DNA from: Scylla paramamosain
Lineage: Eukaryota; Arthropoda; Malacostraca; Decapoda; Portunidae
NCBI RefSeq assembly: GCF_035594125.1
Contig: NC_087185.1
Span: forward strand, 12,111,664-12,175,663
DNA length: 64,000 nt
Direction of reading: 5' to 3'
In this document: in pieces, positions 45,580-58,204 of the stretch
Numbering within the stretch: position 1 is the first letter of the stretch
Layout of the letters: every line of letters starts with the position of its first letter
Program-made: the position numbers and the translations under genes
Notes under the pieces: generated by a model
Seen by the model: only the letters and a program-made list of their open reading frames with translations
The model's database searches: none
What the model was told of the DNA's origin: nothing

Positions 45580-46079
45580 TGTAGCCACACCGGCAGGTCT
45601 TCATTAGCTCTCAGGTGATCTGTTTTACTGAATACATCCATCACTGTACAGTCGAGGAAAGGCAGTTCTCTCTCTCTGACATTTATTGATGAGGTAGGCA
45701 TGACCATAACAACTGTGAACAAGTTCTCAGTCTCAATTTCTTAAAATACAACATATTACAGTATTCATTAACAATACATGCAATCAACTTGACACTATGA
45801 CAATCAGTTTTTACTACAAAATTAAAGTATTTACCTCGGTCACCTTCCTGCTCGTCATTGTCTGAGTGCAACTTGGCGGTGTGAGTGATGCCCACAGGTG
45901 ACCAGTGAGTTAACTACTACTAACAAGTGAGCATTGGCTTTGGTGTTTCATATAGCATTGAATACTGATACTTATGCACATAACATGTGTCTTCATGCAA
46001 GTAGAAAACTGTTGAACATTTCACTTATGATTGCTGAGGAATAATGACATAAGGCACATACACTTTACATACAGTAACA
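45580..46079 (-). repeat. BEL/Pao 3' LTR
   Basis: A 500-bp LTR aligning along its whole length with 52802-53358, with clear base changes and indels between the two. Confidence 0.9.
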
Positions 46080-46200
46080 TGGCTCCCCTAAATTGTGTAA
46101 CCATTTACCTTAAATTAACATTAGTATGTACCTTAAAAACTAGGATTAGCTCATAATATGTTTTGTTACACTGGCTCCTTGGCAGGGATGCTCCAGTCTA

Positions 46201-47503
46201 TTATTGTGCATCACCTTCTAACAGCAATACTAGACTATGTACTGGCCTCTCTGTGATGGTCCTGTTAGCCTTTGTGTGTCTTCCCTGGTTGTTGAGATTA
46301 CAGTCTGACACCAGGACCTTAACCTTTCTTACTAGGCCATCATGATCAGGAGATGCTTCTGTTATCCTTCCCGGTTTCCACTGGTTCCTTGCTACATTCT
46401 TATTCTTGATGATAACTGTCATCTGCACTGAGATTCCTCTTTGGTGTTGTCCACTTATTTCTAAGTTCCTTTCTCCACCTGGACCAGGATTGGATGGCTA
46501 GGTATTGTGCCCTGTGCCATCTCTTTATGCAATACAGGTTCTTCTTAATAAAAATGCCTGGAGGAGGCAGTACTACCTTTGTTTTCATGGTTAACAAATT
46601 ACTGGGTGTCAGTGGTGTAGGACTATCTGGAGAGTTAAGATGGTCCACAGTTAGAGGACGACCATTAACTATATTTTCAGCTTCTACCAAGAAGGTTCTC
46701 AGATCTTGGTCATCTAACTGGGTACCATGCTGATCAAGTAACACAGAGAGCACATTTTTCACTGTGCGTATCTGCCTCTCCCAAACACCTCCCATGTGAT
46801 TGGCATTGCGTGCATTCATGTTAAATACAATCCAGTCACACTGGTCTTTCATGAGTTCTTGTCTGACTTTATCGTTAGTTATTTCTCTCAAGCATTTTTT
46901 GTACTCTGATTTGGCATCAACAAAGTTAGTTCCTTGGTCACATCTCAACTGTCTTACAGGCCCTCTTCATCCTACAAAGCGACGATATGCACTTAGGAAG
47001 GCACTTGTATCCATGCTTTTGGCTGTCTCTATGTGCACGTCTCTACATGCCATGCAAGTAACAAGCATTCCATATCTTTTAAGCTCTTTATGCCTCTCTT
47101 TGACATAGAAAGGACCAAAGAAATCGATTGCTGAATATGTAAAAGGAGGTACATTCTAGTTTGTCGATAGGCAGGTCTGCCATCTTCTGTCCCTGTGTTG
47201 TACTTCTAACTTTACAACAAATAATGCACTTTGAAATATGCCTTGACACTAGGGATGATCATCCTACTATCCAGTATCCACATGACTTGATTTCACTTAA
47301 AGTTATGCCCTGCCTTGATGATTTGTTCTTTTGTGGTGGTGGCATATAATCAGCTGGGTTATGTGTGATGTTTTGGGAAGGATGACTGGATGTTTGGATT
47401 CATCTATCAGATCAGAAAGCTTTAATCTTCCCCCTACCCTCATGATACCATTTCTATCAATGAAAGGATCTAACTTATAGAGGGAACTGGTCTCGTCTAT
47501 CAC
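46201..47503 (-). pseudogene. BEL/Pao integrase
   Basis: N-terminal region: VGGRLKLSDLIDESKHPVIL near 47440, ending in the finger-type HITQLIICHHHKRTNHQG. First catalytic block: AIDFFGPFYVKERHKELKR near 47120 with YGMLVTCMACRDVHIE. Second: RCDQGTNFVDAKSEYKK near 46945. Glu block: NHMGGVWERQIRTVKNVLS near 46800. Then FLVEAENIVNGRPLT and SDCNLNNQGRHTKANRTIT near 46290. A frameshift near 46970 separates the first two catalytic blocks. The D-D-E residues are all readable. Confidence 0.88.
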
Positions 47504-47656
47504 TTTTGCTCCTTTGCCTTTTAATTAAAGAATTATGATTAGTAGCTAGTTTTAGTACATTTATATCCTTTTGGAATGCTTTTGCTTGTAGTTTTATAAT
47601 TTAATTTTTAGCTTCTGACACTTCTGTTACATTTACTGGCTCGTATGTCTTCCCTT

Positions 47657-49492
47657 TTACTTTAGTACTGCCATCACCTTTTCCTTTAAAGCTGTTCGGA
47701 AGCTTGAACCATATACAGCAACTGCCCTCTTTGCTTTAAACCAATCAGAAAAATGTTCAAGTCTTTCTAGTATATCTGTGGGCTGTTGTGTACTTACAGC
47801 ATGGCATACAACTTTCTTCACTTCAGGGTCATTTTCATTTATGACCTTGTACTGGGGATGGCTATCCATTTCACTATTTCACCAAAGAAATTCTGGGCCA
47901 TTCCACCAGATCTTGCTATTACACAATTCATCTGCTGTCATGCCTCTAGATGCATGATCTGCTGGGTTATACTGTGTCTCTATAAATTTCCACTGATCTG
48001 GTGAAGTGTGATCTCTAATTGTTTCTACTCTATTTGCAACATATACATGGAATCTCTTTGCTTCATTTGCAATGTAACCAAGATCTACTTTGCTGTCTGT
48101 CCAAAATACTTCTTCCACATTATTATACTCAAGTTCTCCCTTTAGGAGTTTATGGATTCTAATTGACACCACTGCTGCTGCTAGTTCTAGTCTGGGAATT
48201 GTCATGGTTTTTAGAGGTGTGACACGTGACTTCGCCATTACTAGTGTACAATGAATTCGGCGAGTCTTGCTAATTAATCTAATATATGAGCACTGGACAT
48301 ATCCCTCTTGGCAAGCATCTGAAAAGAGATAGAGTTCAACCTTTTCAACTTCCCCTAAGTCATCAGGTTTGTAACATTTAGGTACTTTTAGCTGGTCTAA
48401 TTTGTGCAGCTCATCTTTCCATTTTATCTATTTAGGTTTGACATAATGTGGCACCTCATCATCCCATTCAACTGCATTCTTACACAATTCTTGTAAAATT
48501 TGCTTTCCAGTCAGTATGAGAGGTAACACTAGACCTATTGGATCATATAAAGAGCTCACTGTTGACAGAATGCCTCTCCTGTTGAGTGCCTTGTCTTTCA
48601 GCTTTATTCTGAATTGAAATGTGTCAGATTCTATGCACCATTCAACTCCCAAAGTTTTTTCTATAGGTAGTGTGTCTTCATTCCTACTAAAATCCAAACT
48701 TTTAACTACATCTGCTCTCTCATGAGAAGTTACAGCTAATACATCTTTGTTGTATGACAAGAACTTATGAAGGTTAAAACCTCCCTTGTAACATAATTCT
48801 TTGCTCTGCTGAATAAGAGTGACAGCTTCATCCATTGTAGCTACTGACTTCAGACCATCATCAACATAAAAGTTATTTCTTACAAATTTGGCTGCATCAG
48901 ATCCACACCCATAGTCATCTCCAGCTTTTTTAAATGCAAAGTTAGCTACACTTGGAGATGATGTAGCCCCAAGTAGGTGAGTTGTCATTCTGTATCCAGC
49001 TATCTCATTATTAAGGTCACCATTTTTTCACCAAAAGAATCTTAACATGTCTCTATGTTGTGGGTTGACCTTCACTTGATGGTACATTGCTTCTATATCA
49101 CATACAAGTGCAATGCTTTCTTGCCCAAACCTACACAACACTCCAACAACTTTATTGGTAAGGCCTGGGCCTTGTAACAGGTGACTGTTTAGTGACTGGT
49201 TCCTGTAGTTTGCACTACAGTCAAATACAACTCTCAACTTCTTTGGATTCCTTGGATGATAGACTCCATGATGTGGAATGTACCAGACCTTACCATCATT
49301 CCTGACTAAATCCTTTGTTAGTGGAACCTCTGCATAACCTTTAGTAATTATATCATCCATAAATACCTTGTAATCACCTTTGTGTTGATTATCCTCAAGT
49401 TTAGCTTTTAACTTCTTGAGTCTCTGCTCTGCTAATAGTTTGTTGTTTGGAAGCTTGACATTATCAAGGAAGGGGTAATTTATAATACCCAT
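47657..49492 (-). pseudogene. BEL/Pao reverse transcriptase and RNase H
   Basis: RT: GYAEVPLTKDLVRNDGKVWY near 49320, YHPRNPKKLRVVFDCSANYR near 49260, LVCDIEAMYHQVKV near 49110 (first Asp block), [20 protein letters not shown] near 48980, and the FYVDD box near 48870. Connection: [19 protein letters not shown] near 48550. RNase H: TIPRLELAAAVVSIRIHKLL near 48190, FWTDSKVDLGYIANEAKRFH near 48105, and QYNPADHASRGMTADELC near 47970. Breaks lie near 49025, 48420 and 47875, so no continuous ORF remains, but catalytic residues are kept. Confidence 0.9.
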
Positions 49493-50666
49493 CCTTCAGC
49501 TGATGTACTCCTTTCATCTTACTCATAAATCTTTTATCTACATATGATAATGGAGTGTCAGCTGACTTTCTATCATTGAAGTCAAGTTCAAACATATCCC
49601 TCAATTGAGAAGGGTTAATCATCTCTTTGGTTTTAGTAGGAACCACTAAGAAATTAGCCCTCTTTTCTTCATTGATTTCTACTTCTTGTGTCATTGTTCT
49701 GTAGACTACCATTGTATCCTCCACTGGACTTGTATGAGGAGAGATTCTACCAATGATCCCCCAACCTAGCTCTGTCCTACATGCATAGGGATACTTCTTA
49801 CTATCACCTGCTATTTGCTCTTCTGCCATGATGGCTTTTGTGCAATCAAGACCAATGAGGAGTCCTATGTCAACATTTGGGTCATATTTCATTAGTTTGT
49901 CGGAAATTGCCTTTAAGTGGGGCCAATCACAAGCAGTCTCGGGCCTTGGTATCTGACTCTGTCCAGCTGAAATGTTTTCTGTTGAATATGTGGAAGGGAT
50001 TGGCATTTCACTTCTTCATTATAACCTCTCCCTTTAAGTCCATGCATTTTGGTAGAAGCAGTGATATGTTTTCCAATTATTGTGTGAATATTAAGTGACA
50101 CTGGTGACCCACTAACTCCCAATTTATTCAGAGTGCTTTCCTTGATGAATGAAACATCAGACTGCTCATCCAGCAAGGCATACACTAAAACTTTATTCTC
50201 TTCATTACTAACATAATGTAACCATATAGGAAGTATCATGATGTGCATGTCATGTGTCACTGATTCTGTCACTTTGACTTTATTTGCTACTGCTGTTATG
50301 GGTTTATCACTTTTAGGCTGAGTTGCTTGTTCTGGTGCCCTTTTGCTCTCAAATATTGTTATGTCATCATTGTAAAGAGCTGTGGGATGGTAACTCTGAC
50401 ATACTTTACATACTTTCCTTCTTCTACAATCTTTTCTCTTGTGACCCATTTTTTAAAATCCTGTACAATCTTTCTTTAGCAAATGTGTACCTGGTATTAC
50501 TATCAAGTTTGGCAAATTCCTTGCAATCATCTAAATCATGATCCTTTGTACAGTAATGACAGAACAATCCTTTCCTTTCCTGTTCCTTGGGATACTGTTT
50601 GTTGGCTTGTACATTTACTTTACTTTGGAATGAGCACATTGTTTTTTCTTCAACTGATTTAGCCAT
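49464..50666 (-). pseudogene. BEL/Pao CCHC knuckle and aspartic protease
   Basis: The knuckle CHYCTKDHDLDDC (C-x2-C-x3-H-x4-C) is near 50550, and a second Cys/His segment (CRRRKVCKVCQSYH) is near 50415. The protease region has VYALLDEQSDVSFIKES near 50190, the BEL-type active site where DEQSD stands for the usual D-x-G-S. Downstream, DIGLLIGLDCTKAIMAEEQ and CRTELGWGIIGRISP near 49760 are typical of BEL/Pao before the RT. Confidence 0.85.
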
Positions 50667-50671
50667 GAAAT

Positions 50672-52496
50672 TTATTTATTCTTTGTCATGGTATTTGGTT
50701 CCCTTGGTTTCCATTTGGCTGACTTTGTTTGAGTTTTGTTCCAGTCATTTACTTTCCTATTTACTGAATCCCAGGAAACAAAGGGATTGCTTGCTCCTTT
50801 TGCTTCCTTCTGGATAAATTTACATAACATTTCAAAAGGTGGGTGGTGCTCTTCATCACTACTAGGAGTGTTGCTATTACTGTTAGTGTCGAGATATGTC
50901 ATTACTTGCTTTCTCCAGTCATGAACAATACGATCAGGGAGTTTTGTTAGCACCTTTCTCTGTTTCTTAGGGTCGTTTATAAATGACAAATGAGAAGTGT
51001 GTTTCGTTGCAGCTCGACAGCATTTTAAAAAAAATCTGAGAATGCTGTTAATGCTGGACCGTTATGCTGAGAGACTGGTAGCCTCTTCATTAACTTTCTT
51101 GTGTAAGCATCAGCTATGATACTTTTGTTTCCAGATCTCTCCCTAAGAATTTTATTTGTCTGCCCATAGTCAGCATCAGAGTTAAAGTGCATTAACATTT
51201 TAATAGCACCCTTTGCCTCACCAGTTGTATACTTGTTTAAGTAGGCAAGTCTATATTACTAGTAGTTATAGATTCTATATAAGTTTTAAAGTTTTTCATC
51301 CAACTTGGAAACCCCATGGGTTCTCCACCAGAAATGTTAGGTTCTATTGGAGGAAGGCTCCACTTGGGATCAGGTATGTTAATTGCAGAATTTCCCTCAG
51401 GATAGGAAGAGGCTTGACAATTCTGTCTCACATTATTAGGCATGTTGACATTATGAGTGTGTCTACAAGAACATGGTACAAAACTTTGAGCTGTAGGATT
51501 GAGATTCATTGCTTGAGGTTCACTAACTTTGTCTATCTGCTTCATCTGTCATCAATTTATTATCTCTATTGCAGGAGGTAGGTTCCTGTAGGTCATGGAA
51601 TGTAACATATTTGTGAGTCATGGCATTGTCACTTTGTTGATTTGTAATTGCTTGTGCTTTCATTTCATTTTGTGAATCTATATATTGCTGAAGATAACTT
51701 TGCTCCCCTACACTTTCATCATCACCTGGAAGCATTTTTACTTTTCTTCAACTAAGCTAAGAGCATTAAGTTCTGCACTAGCAACTGCTAAATCTCTCTC
51801 TTTCTTTTTCTTTGAAAACACTGCCTGGTCTCTGGCTAACATAACTTCTGCCTCTGCTTTTGTCTTAGCTAACATAATTTCTGCCTCTGCTAAACTATCA
51901 TTATATTCCATTTCCTTTCTAAGTCTGGTTACCTTTGCTGCTGCTTCTTGCTTTCTTTGTGCTGATGAACATGATAAAGTAGATGAAACTCTAGAATGTC
52001 TAGACCGTTTGCTAGAACAAATTGATCCTTTGTCACTCTTTAACTCTTTTCTTTTACAGTCTATACTTTCTAATGTTTCATGGTGAACTCGTTGGTTGTG
52101 TTCCAGCTCTTCACTTAGCTCCTCTGACCTTTCTGGCTCTAGCTCTACCAGTTTTGTGTATTCCGCACAATACTGATGAAATGCCTCTTTCTTCATTTGT
52201 CATGGGCTCTAATTCAAAGTGGCTAATTACAATGTTTAGTTTTTTTCCCTAATTTTGCTGATAACACTGCCCGATTTATGGTTACAGGACTCTGGTCTTC
52301 CTTTTGTTACAATGACTTGATATTCCCTTCCTTTGTCGGTCAGCACCCGTCCCCTGACAATAACTTCATTATAGGCTTGATAGTTGTCCACTTGGTCATC
52401 TTCACCTTCCCTAAGGCCATCTATGGCATTAATTTCCTCAGCATCAGACATATCTAACAACTTAATTGTGTCAATACTGAGACATTGAAAGAGCAT
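50672..52496 (-). pseudogene. BEL/Pao gag, coiled-coil rich
   Basis: An acidic start (MSDAEEINAIDGLREGEDD near 52450) is followed by a long charged helix (EAAAKVTRLRKEMEYNDSLA and repeated AEAEIMLAKTKAEAEVMLA near 51850). Then come IPDPKWSLPPIEP near 51370, close to the usual start of the BEL gag core, and RIVHDWRKQVMTYLDTNSN near 50930 before the knuckle. Frame breaks lie near 52200, 51740, 51530 and 51240-50990. A membrane role is not suggested. Confidence 0.78.
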
Positions 52497-52801
52497 TTAA
52501 AGTTACCACTCTAATACTAGCTAATTATTGGTAATTTCCTTCACTTAATTCAATGTATATACATATTATTATACTTTCTTGCCTGTGACCATGGGTTCTT
52601 ATATACTTTCTTGCCTATGACCATAGGGTTCTACAATATGGTGGTGAGGCATGTGGAGGGAATGGTTGTCGTCAAGGGTAGAGCTGACACCGGGGACTCG
52701 GAGGCTTATATAGGCTTATGTCAGCATCCCCTCGTCCTGTGATTCACTCTTGCTACGGTCTCACGTGGAGCCAATTTCTTGCTTGTGCGGCAAGTTTTTA
52801 C

Positions 52802-52974
52802 TGTAGCTGCACCGGCAGTCTTCATTAGCTCTCAGGTGATCTGTTTTACTGATCACACACATCATCGTAGGTTTGAGGAAAGGCAGTTCTTCCTCTCTCT
52901 CTCTCACATTTAATCATGACCGTAAGAACTGCGAACAAGTTCTCAGTCTTGATTTCTTAAAAAAAAATAAATAA

Positions 52975-53013
<39 letters not shown>

Positions 53014-53358
53014 ACACTGATATCAAACACTTTCAACATATTACAGTATTCATTAACAATACATGCAGTCAACTTGACACTGACAATCAGTTTTTACTGC
53101 ATAATTAAAGTATTTACCTCAGTCACCTTACTGTCTGTCTGTGAGCGCGATTTGGCCGTGAGTGATGCCCGCAGGCAACCAGTGGTTTAACCACACTACT
53201 AACAAGTGAGCATCAGCTTTGGTGCTTCATATAACATTGATTAGTGATACTAACGCACATTACATGTGTCTTCATGCAAGTAGAAAACTATTGAACCTTT
53301 CACTTATAATTACCTACGAATAATGACGTGAGGCATGTACACTTTACATACAGTAACA
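52802..53358 (-). repeat. BEL/Pao 5' LTR with (AAT)n expansion
   Basis: This LTR is 557 bp against 500 bp for its partner. Much of the difference is an A-rich tract and an (AAT)n array at about 52960-53010, absent from the 3' LTR. Both LTRs should have been identical at insertion. Confidence 0.88.
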
Positions 53359-53523
53359 GAGAAAATAATAGGGAAGTGTTGGGAGTTACTTGGAGTTAGT
53401 CACTATTAAGCTGTCCCCAGAGATACATATAAATAGGAAGGCCGGTGAAGCTTATAATCTGGTGAGGAATATCAGAGCAGCTTTCAACTATCTGAATGAG
53501 ATGATAAAAAAAAATAAATAAAT

Positions 53524-53556
<33 letters not shown>

Positions 53557-53571
53557 ACAAATAAATAAAAA

Positions 53572-53635
<64 letters not shown>

Positions 53636-54232
53636 TAATAATAATACTAATAATAATGATAATTGTAACAATGATAAGACTCAGAATTAGCATGACAGTG
53701 TTACCACCATACATAAAACATACAACTTATAAGCCAATGTCCACAATATTTTTCCACCACCTTTACTCCAACAAACAATAAACAAAGACAAGATCAATGA
53801 CATGAAAAAGATTTCCTACATTAATAATCCCTTTTATTTAAAGCAAAATCACAATATTTTATTTTATTTTATTTTTGATCAAGTAAATAATGTCTCATAT
53901 AAAAACTAAAACCATGTTTAAGATTTTATTTCTTTTTTATTACTTTTTATTACAGTGACATGACGTCAACATTTTTTCACTTTATATAAAGCAGATTATA
54001 GCATAATTTGAAAAACAATGTCTTTAAGCTAATATTCGAATGCATATGTAATAAATTGTTACATCCACAAGCAGAAAGCCATCAAAGCATACTCAAAATA
54101 ACAATATGCATGATTTGCACCACTCCAATATATTTACGGTATATTACAGTCTTTGAAGAGCATTCTTCATCCTGTTAGTATTACAACAAAAGAAAATAAG
54201 AAAATTATGAAAAATATTTGCCAACTATAATG

Positions 54233-54289
<57 letters not shown>

Positions 54290-54605
54290 ATATTTACATA
54301 TTGTGAGACGGGTACAAAATGCCAAGCGCTTAGTGAAGTTCCAGGCCTGAGTGTTAAAATCTGTGTGTAGGGATCCTGGGTCAAAAATTCCTCATTTCAC
54401 AGAACATCTGCTCCTTTGTAGGAGCTGGCGTTGCATTTCACGTATCCCCTATTCCCAGTGACCTTAGGTCTCTTGTGTATTTGTGTATATGTATACAAGT
54501 ATCTGCTTGGAGCACTGACTAAATATAGGTAAGGAAACAGGACTTGAAGAGATTTGCTTGGATCCTGTACATCACAGTAAACACACACACACACACACAC
54601 ACATA

Positions 54606-54697
<92 letters not shown>

Positions 54698-55970
54698 CTT
54701 AGCTGTGTCCTGGATGCGTAGCCTGAAGCTCCTAAGATAATATCTGCACAGTCACTCCTATTCCCCTCTTAAATTTCCTTATTTACCCTTATCCATTCAA
54801 TCTGAGTATTATTCAGTATTTAGCAGAAGAGTTGCTCTTGGCAATAAAGTAATCAGTATTCATCTAGCCCCCCCCCCCCCCTAGTTTAATCAGTAGAATT
54901 TTTTAGAAGTAAAGTGTTTTACTCGTGTAAAGACAGCGCAGGGAGCAGAGTGTGGGCAGGTGTGCATATTTATGTGTGTTGCCACCCACTCCCCATAGCA
55001 TCAGAGGGAGTGTTGGGTACGCTTTCCCACAGTCAGTCATTGCCTAGCAGACAGGGCAGACGTACAGAGATGAGCTTTAATATTTGACGGAGACTGAGGC
55101 AAGATAAGTTAGTCGGGTCAGTTGCCTGAAGTAGTCATTACCGGCTGTATGCCCCAGTCTACTTATATAGAATAGGGGTCTCCATAGTAGTCTGCCAGAA
55201 ACGGTAGTTGTGTATAACACACACTATACCCAGGGAGGTGATTCCTTGGCTGCCTGTACTCGTATATGCTGGCCAAGCTCGTGCACACTGATCAGTAAAT
55301 GACCCTCCTGTGTGTTTGTGGGCACTCATTTGTAGTAGTTTCTCATGTCTCTTTTTAGTGAGTTTGTTTTCCCTTACATGCTAGTAATGGCTGTTACATT
55401 CAGCCGCAGAGGACTTGAGTAATTAGCTATGTAGTGAACTTTACTCCCTCCTCAGGTCAAGACAAGGCCTGGCGTCCAGCGTGCAGTAAACAACACTACT
55501 CGGCTTAAGGCTATAACACACTGTTGGACAGTGAGTGGATTCGTTATGGAGGGCAGATGTCCACCAAGTGTTATACTTCGATCATATACGTGTTATTGTA
55601 CGTTATAACTTTTTTCTAGGCATGGTTGTCAATTCTTTCACAGCTGTGGATGTTAAGTATTGTTAGGGTATTTCCTTTGTCTGTAGTTAGGTAAAACAGA
55701 CTGGCAACCTCAATTAGCGTGACCTGATTTTACGACGTGTCGTAAAAAGGATGCAGGAGTCACAAGGGACCCTGTACACAAGTACTGAGCCCTGCACTAA
55801 GTCCACGCAGGTGGTGATTCAGGGTAACACTTGGCTCTCAGGCACCCGAGACTCAAGAGCTCTTTTGACGTGCAAATGGGTTTGACCCCTCCCAACCACA
55901 TTTTCACCTTCTGGTACTTTTTTTCACCTCATCATGCTGCAAATTATCACATCTATTTAATAAAAAAAAA
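53359..55970. other. No gene recognised; several simple repeats
   Basis: Low-complexity AAT/AAAT DNA covers 53505-53655. (CA)n lies at 54241-54287 and 54582-54602, (TA)n at 54608-54693 and a C-run at 54871-54881. The more complex, GC-richer stretch at 54900-55900 shows no protein, tRNA or transposon motif that I recognise. It may be host unique sequence. Confidence 0.6.
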
Positions 55971-55971
55971 A

Positions 55972-56139
55972 GTTCACCTTTGCCTTCCCCAGTCATGACA
56001 ACCAGGTATTCATTTATGCCGGGTGAGCTGAGGGGCCAACTACTGCCCCAGGAGGAAAAATCCTGTCATAGCCAGGGATCAAATTCAGGTCATTTTGCGC
56101 TGTGGTTTGTCATTCTACCGACTGAGCTACCAAGCCCCC
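55972..56139 (-). mobile_element. tRNA-derived SINE
   Basis: The - strand starts GGGGGCTTGGTAGCTCAGTC with a clear RNA polymerase III A box (TAGCTCAGTCGGTAGAATG, 56111-56129) and a diverged B box (GAATTTGATCCC, 56075-56087). A non-tRNA body follows, with CAGTAGTTGGCCCCTCAGC and ACCTGGTTGTCATGACTGG. The acceptor stem does not close and the B box has decayed, so it is not a functional tRNA. Confidence 0.75.
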
Positions 56140-57026
56140 TTCTTGAAGAAGTCATGCCATAGCAAATATTGTATTATTTTTTATCCATCAAGTATTTCCA
56201 TAAAAGCTGAAATTATCATCAGCTTGCAAGATAGGAATTCAAATTTGAAACCTATTCAGTTTGCAATTTAATGATAACTAAGAAAAATATTTATAATTTC
56301 CAAAATTCAATATCACTGGGAGATAGGGGATGGGGTGTCATATGCAATCTCACCTAACTTTCAGGAATAACATGTTTATTATTCAGATGTTTTGACATCC
56401 CACTATGCCATTTTCAGTAATGTACACAAAATGGGATTTTTTTTTTTAAGTTAATATATTTAGGTTAGTTTTTATTTGAGTTACTTTAATTATGAATATA
56501 ACTTTTGAATTTTGTTCCATATCTTTGTAAACCCCTTAATGCAGCCATGAAGCCCTATCACTGTTGATGAAGTTATTCATGAATAACTTGGCAATATTTG
56601 AACTTCATAATTATGATAAGGTCGTTGTAACTGGTGGCTTCATAAATGGCCTCATGTGTGGCTGCACATTATTGGAAGGATCAGCTCTATAGATACCATG
56701 AAATCCTAATATGCCGCTACCACAAATCCCAGTTATGAACAACAGAAAATAATTTCAGTGTTTACTCTTCACTGGAACTCACTGGATTTATAAAATGTCA
56801 AATTTCGCCACATTCTCGAGTGCTACTACAGTCATAGTTTTTTTTTTTTTTTTTTTTTTTACGGCAAAGTCATCGACCCTTTTACATGACATGCGAGTTT
56901 CGTGCGTGTATGCAACACGGACATGATATCCAGATCAACATATATTGGTTACTAGTGTGCACTGAAGGACACTGAAGGCTGAAAAGCAATCCAGGTGGAT
57001 CTGAGTGATCCGTCAAGCAGTTAAAG
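56140..57026. other. No gene recognised
   Basis: AT-rich DNA with a T-run at 56839-56862. No conserved protein or repeat end was recognised. Confidence 0.5.
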
Positions 57027-57087
57027 CAGACACAGCTGTATTTTGAGATCTAGTCTAATCTTAATCCAAGTACGGTCGCTCGAGCCC
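57027..57087 (-). repeat. Unrecognised 1.15-kb repeat, copy 2, part a
   Basis: The reverse complement of this ~60 bp matches 32083-32144 (GACCGTAC, ACTAGAT, ACAGCTGTGTCTG). It is the part of copy 2 cut off by the second BEL/Pao element. The other part starts at 61882. Confidence 0.7.
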
Positions 57088-57092
57088 TGAAA

Positions 57093-58123
57093 TGTTAAGA
57101 ATATAATTGCACCAATGAATATTATGCAATCTACCTCAGGCTATTTCTTGGTTGTTCCGTTCTCCGAACCACTACCAAGTTTCTTTGATTTCTCACTAGT
57201 TGTTGTGGAATAACGGTATTATTTCTTATAGTCTTTTATTAGAAAACATTTAGTAAAAAGGTATTTGTATGAATTATTGCATTGTGCCTTGAAAAGGATG
57301 GTAACGTATTTGATGGCTCATAAGACTCACCTTCCCCCCCCCACCAAAAAAAAAAAGTCTCAGGAAATGAGCCTGCGTCCTTATGAGGCCAAGGTTCAGC
57401 TGCTGAACCTTGGCTGAACTTCAGCATTGAGATAGTGGTTGGTGGTAGATCTATGGCAACAGAAGCTCTAAAATCAAATCCGAGACATCTTCGCACATGT
57501 AAACAAAGTGATGATTTGTACTACACTACAAAACAACTCTTTTTGAAGATAACAATATATAATAGGTCATACGTACCTGTAATTCATAGAGAATGACACC
57601 AGTCAGGAAGAATTTGCCAAGTGACCATGCACCACGCATTGCAAGTACCGGGCAAGCTTCACTGCGTTCTTTACACACTTTCATACAATTAAAATTGCAC
57701 CTATCTCTTAACATTCTTACGAACAAACTGTATTACCCCTGTAATCTCTCACAGTCACTGCTGATGCCATATGCCAGGTGCATGTTTATATCTTACAGCA
57801 TGATTAGTACATAAGCTACTAGCAAATATTAAAGTTTTAAATGCAAAATATTGGGATCTAATAATCTAAATGCATGTGAGAGTCTTCAAATGTCAGGTGA
57901 AATCCTTCACTTCGTATTCATTTATTTTTTTTTTTTCATTTCAATATCTGCAAAAAACCGGGTGCATCTTATGAGCCCATTCGTTTTATGAGCCATTAGT
58001 TACCATTTTTCTATTTTTGCATGTTACTGAACAAAATACACCTCGCAAATGGCCGCCCTTGGGTTTCCTGTCAACAAAGTTTCTTCCCATGTATTTGGTT
58101 AAGACGTCACCTCATTTTCTACA
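57093..58123 (+). repeat. BEL/Pao-2 5' LTR, with a 684-bp insertion
   Basis: Left part 57093-57312 and right part 57997-58123 together match the 3' LTR at 61536-61881. The interval 57313-57996 is foreign. The LTR ends TTTTCTACA. Confidence 0.88.
57313..57996. mobile_element. Small non-autonomous element in the LTR
   Basis: The ends are imperfect inverted repeats: ATGGCTCATAAGACTCACC on the left and, reversed, ATGGCTCATAAAACG on the right. A second inner match (GGCTCATAAGATGCACCC) lies on the reversed right side. It is absent from the 3' LTR, which defines its borders. Inside is a strong hairpin, AAGGTTCAGCTGCTGAACCTT, near 57391. No long conserved ORF was seen. The target duplication is unclear. 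Confidence 0.65.
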
Positions 58124-58204
58124 ATTTTGGTGCCCAGACCCGGAAATCCTTTAGATGAAGTGGACAAGAAGGTATTTAGACCCGGATAAACTGTCAGATG
58201 TCGA

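Larger units (their letters stand above)
45580..53358 (-). mobile_element. BEL/Pao element, complete with both LTRs, decayed
   Basis: The LTRs are at 52802-53358 (5' on the - strand) and 45580-46079 (3'). Both start TGTTACTGTATGTAAAGTGT and end with GCTACA. The flanks GATAA (45575-45579) and GAGAA (53359-53363) look like a 5-bp target duplication with one change. A purine tract (TTTAGGGGAGCCA) precedes the 3' LTR. All domains are present in BEL order: coiled-coil gag, CCHC knuckle, protease, RT, RNase H, integrase. Length is about 7.8 kb. Frameshifts and stops break the polyprotein. Confidence 0.9.

Noticed and set aside
44900..45580. Right end of the hAT element
   Set aside because: No inverted match to CAGGGCCGGCG or CAGTGTTGCC was found by eye in this interval.
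52230..52500. Separate host gene starting MLFQCLSIDTIKLLDMSDAEE on the - strand
   Set aside because: It lies between the BEL/Pao 5' LTR and the gag core in the same orientation and is best read as the start of that element's gag.
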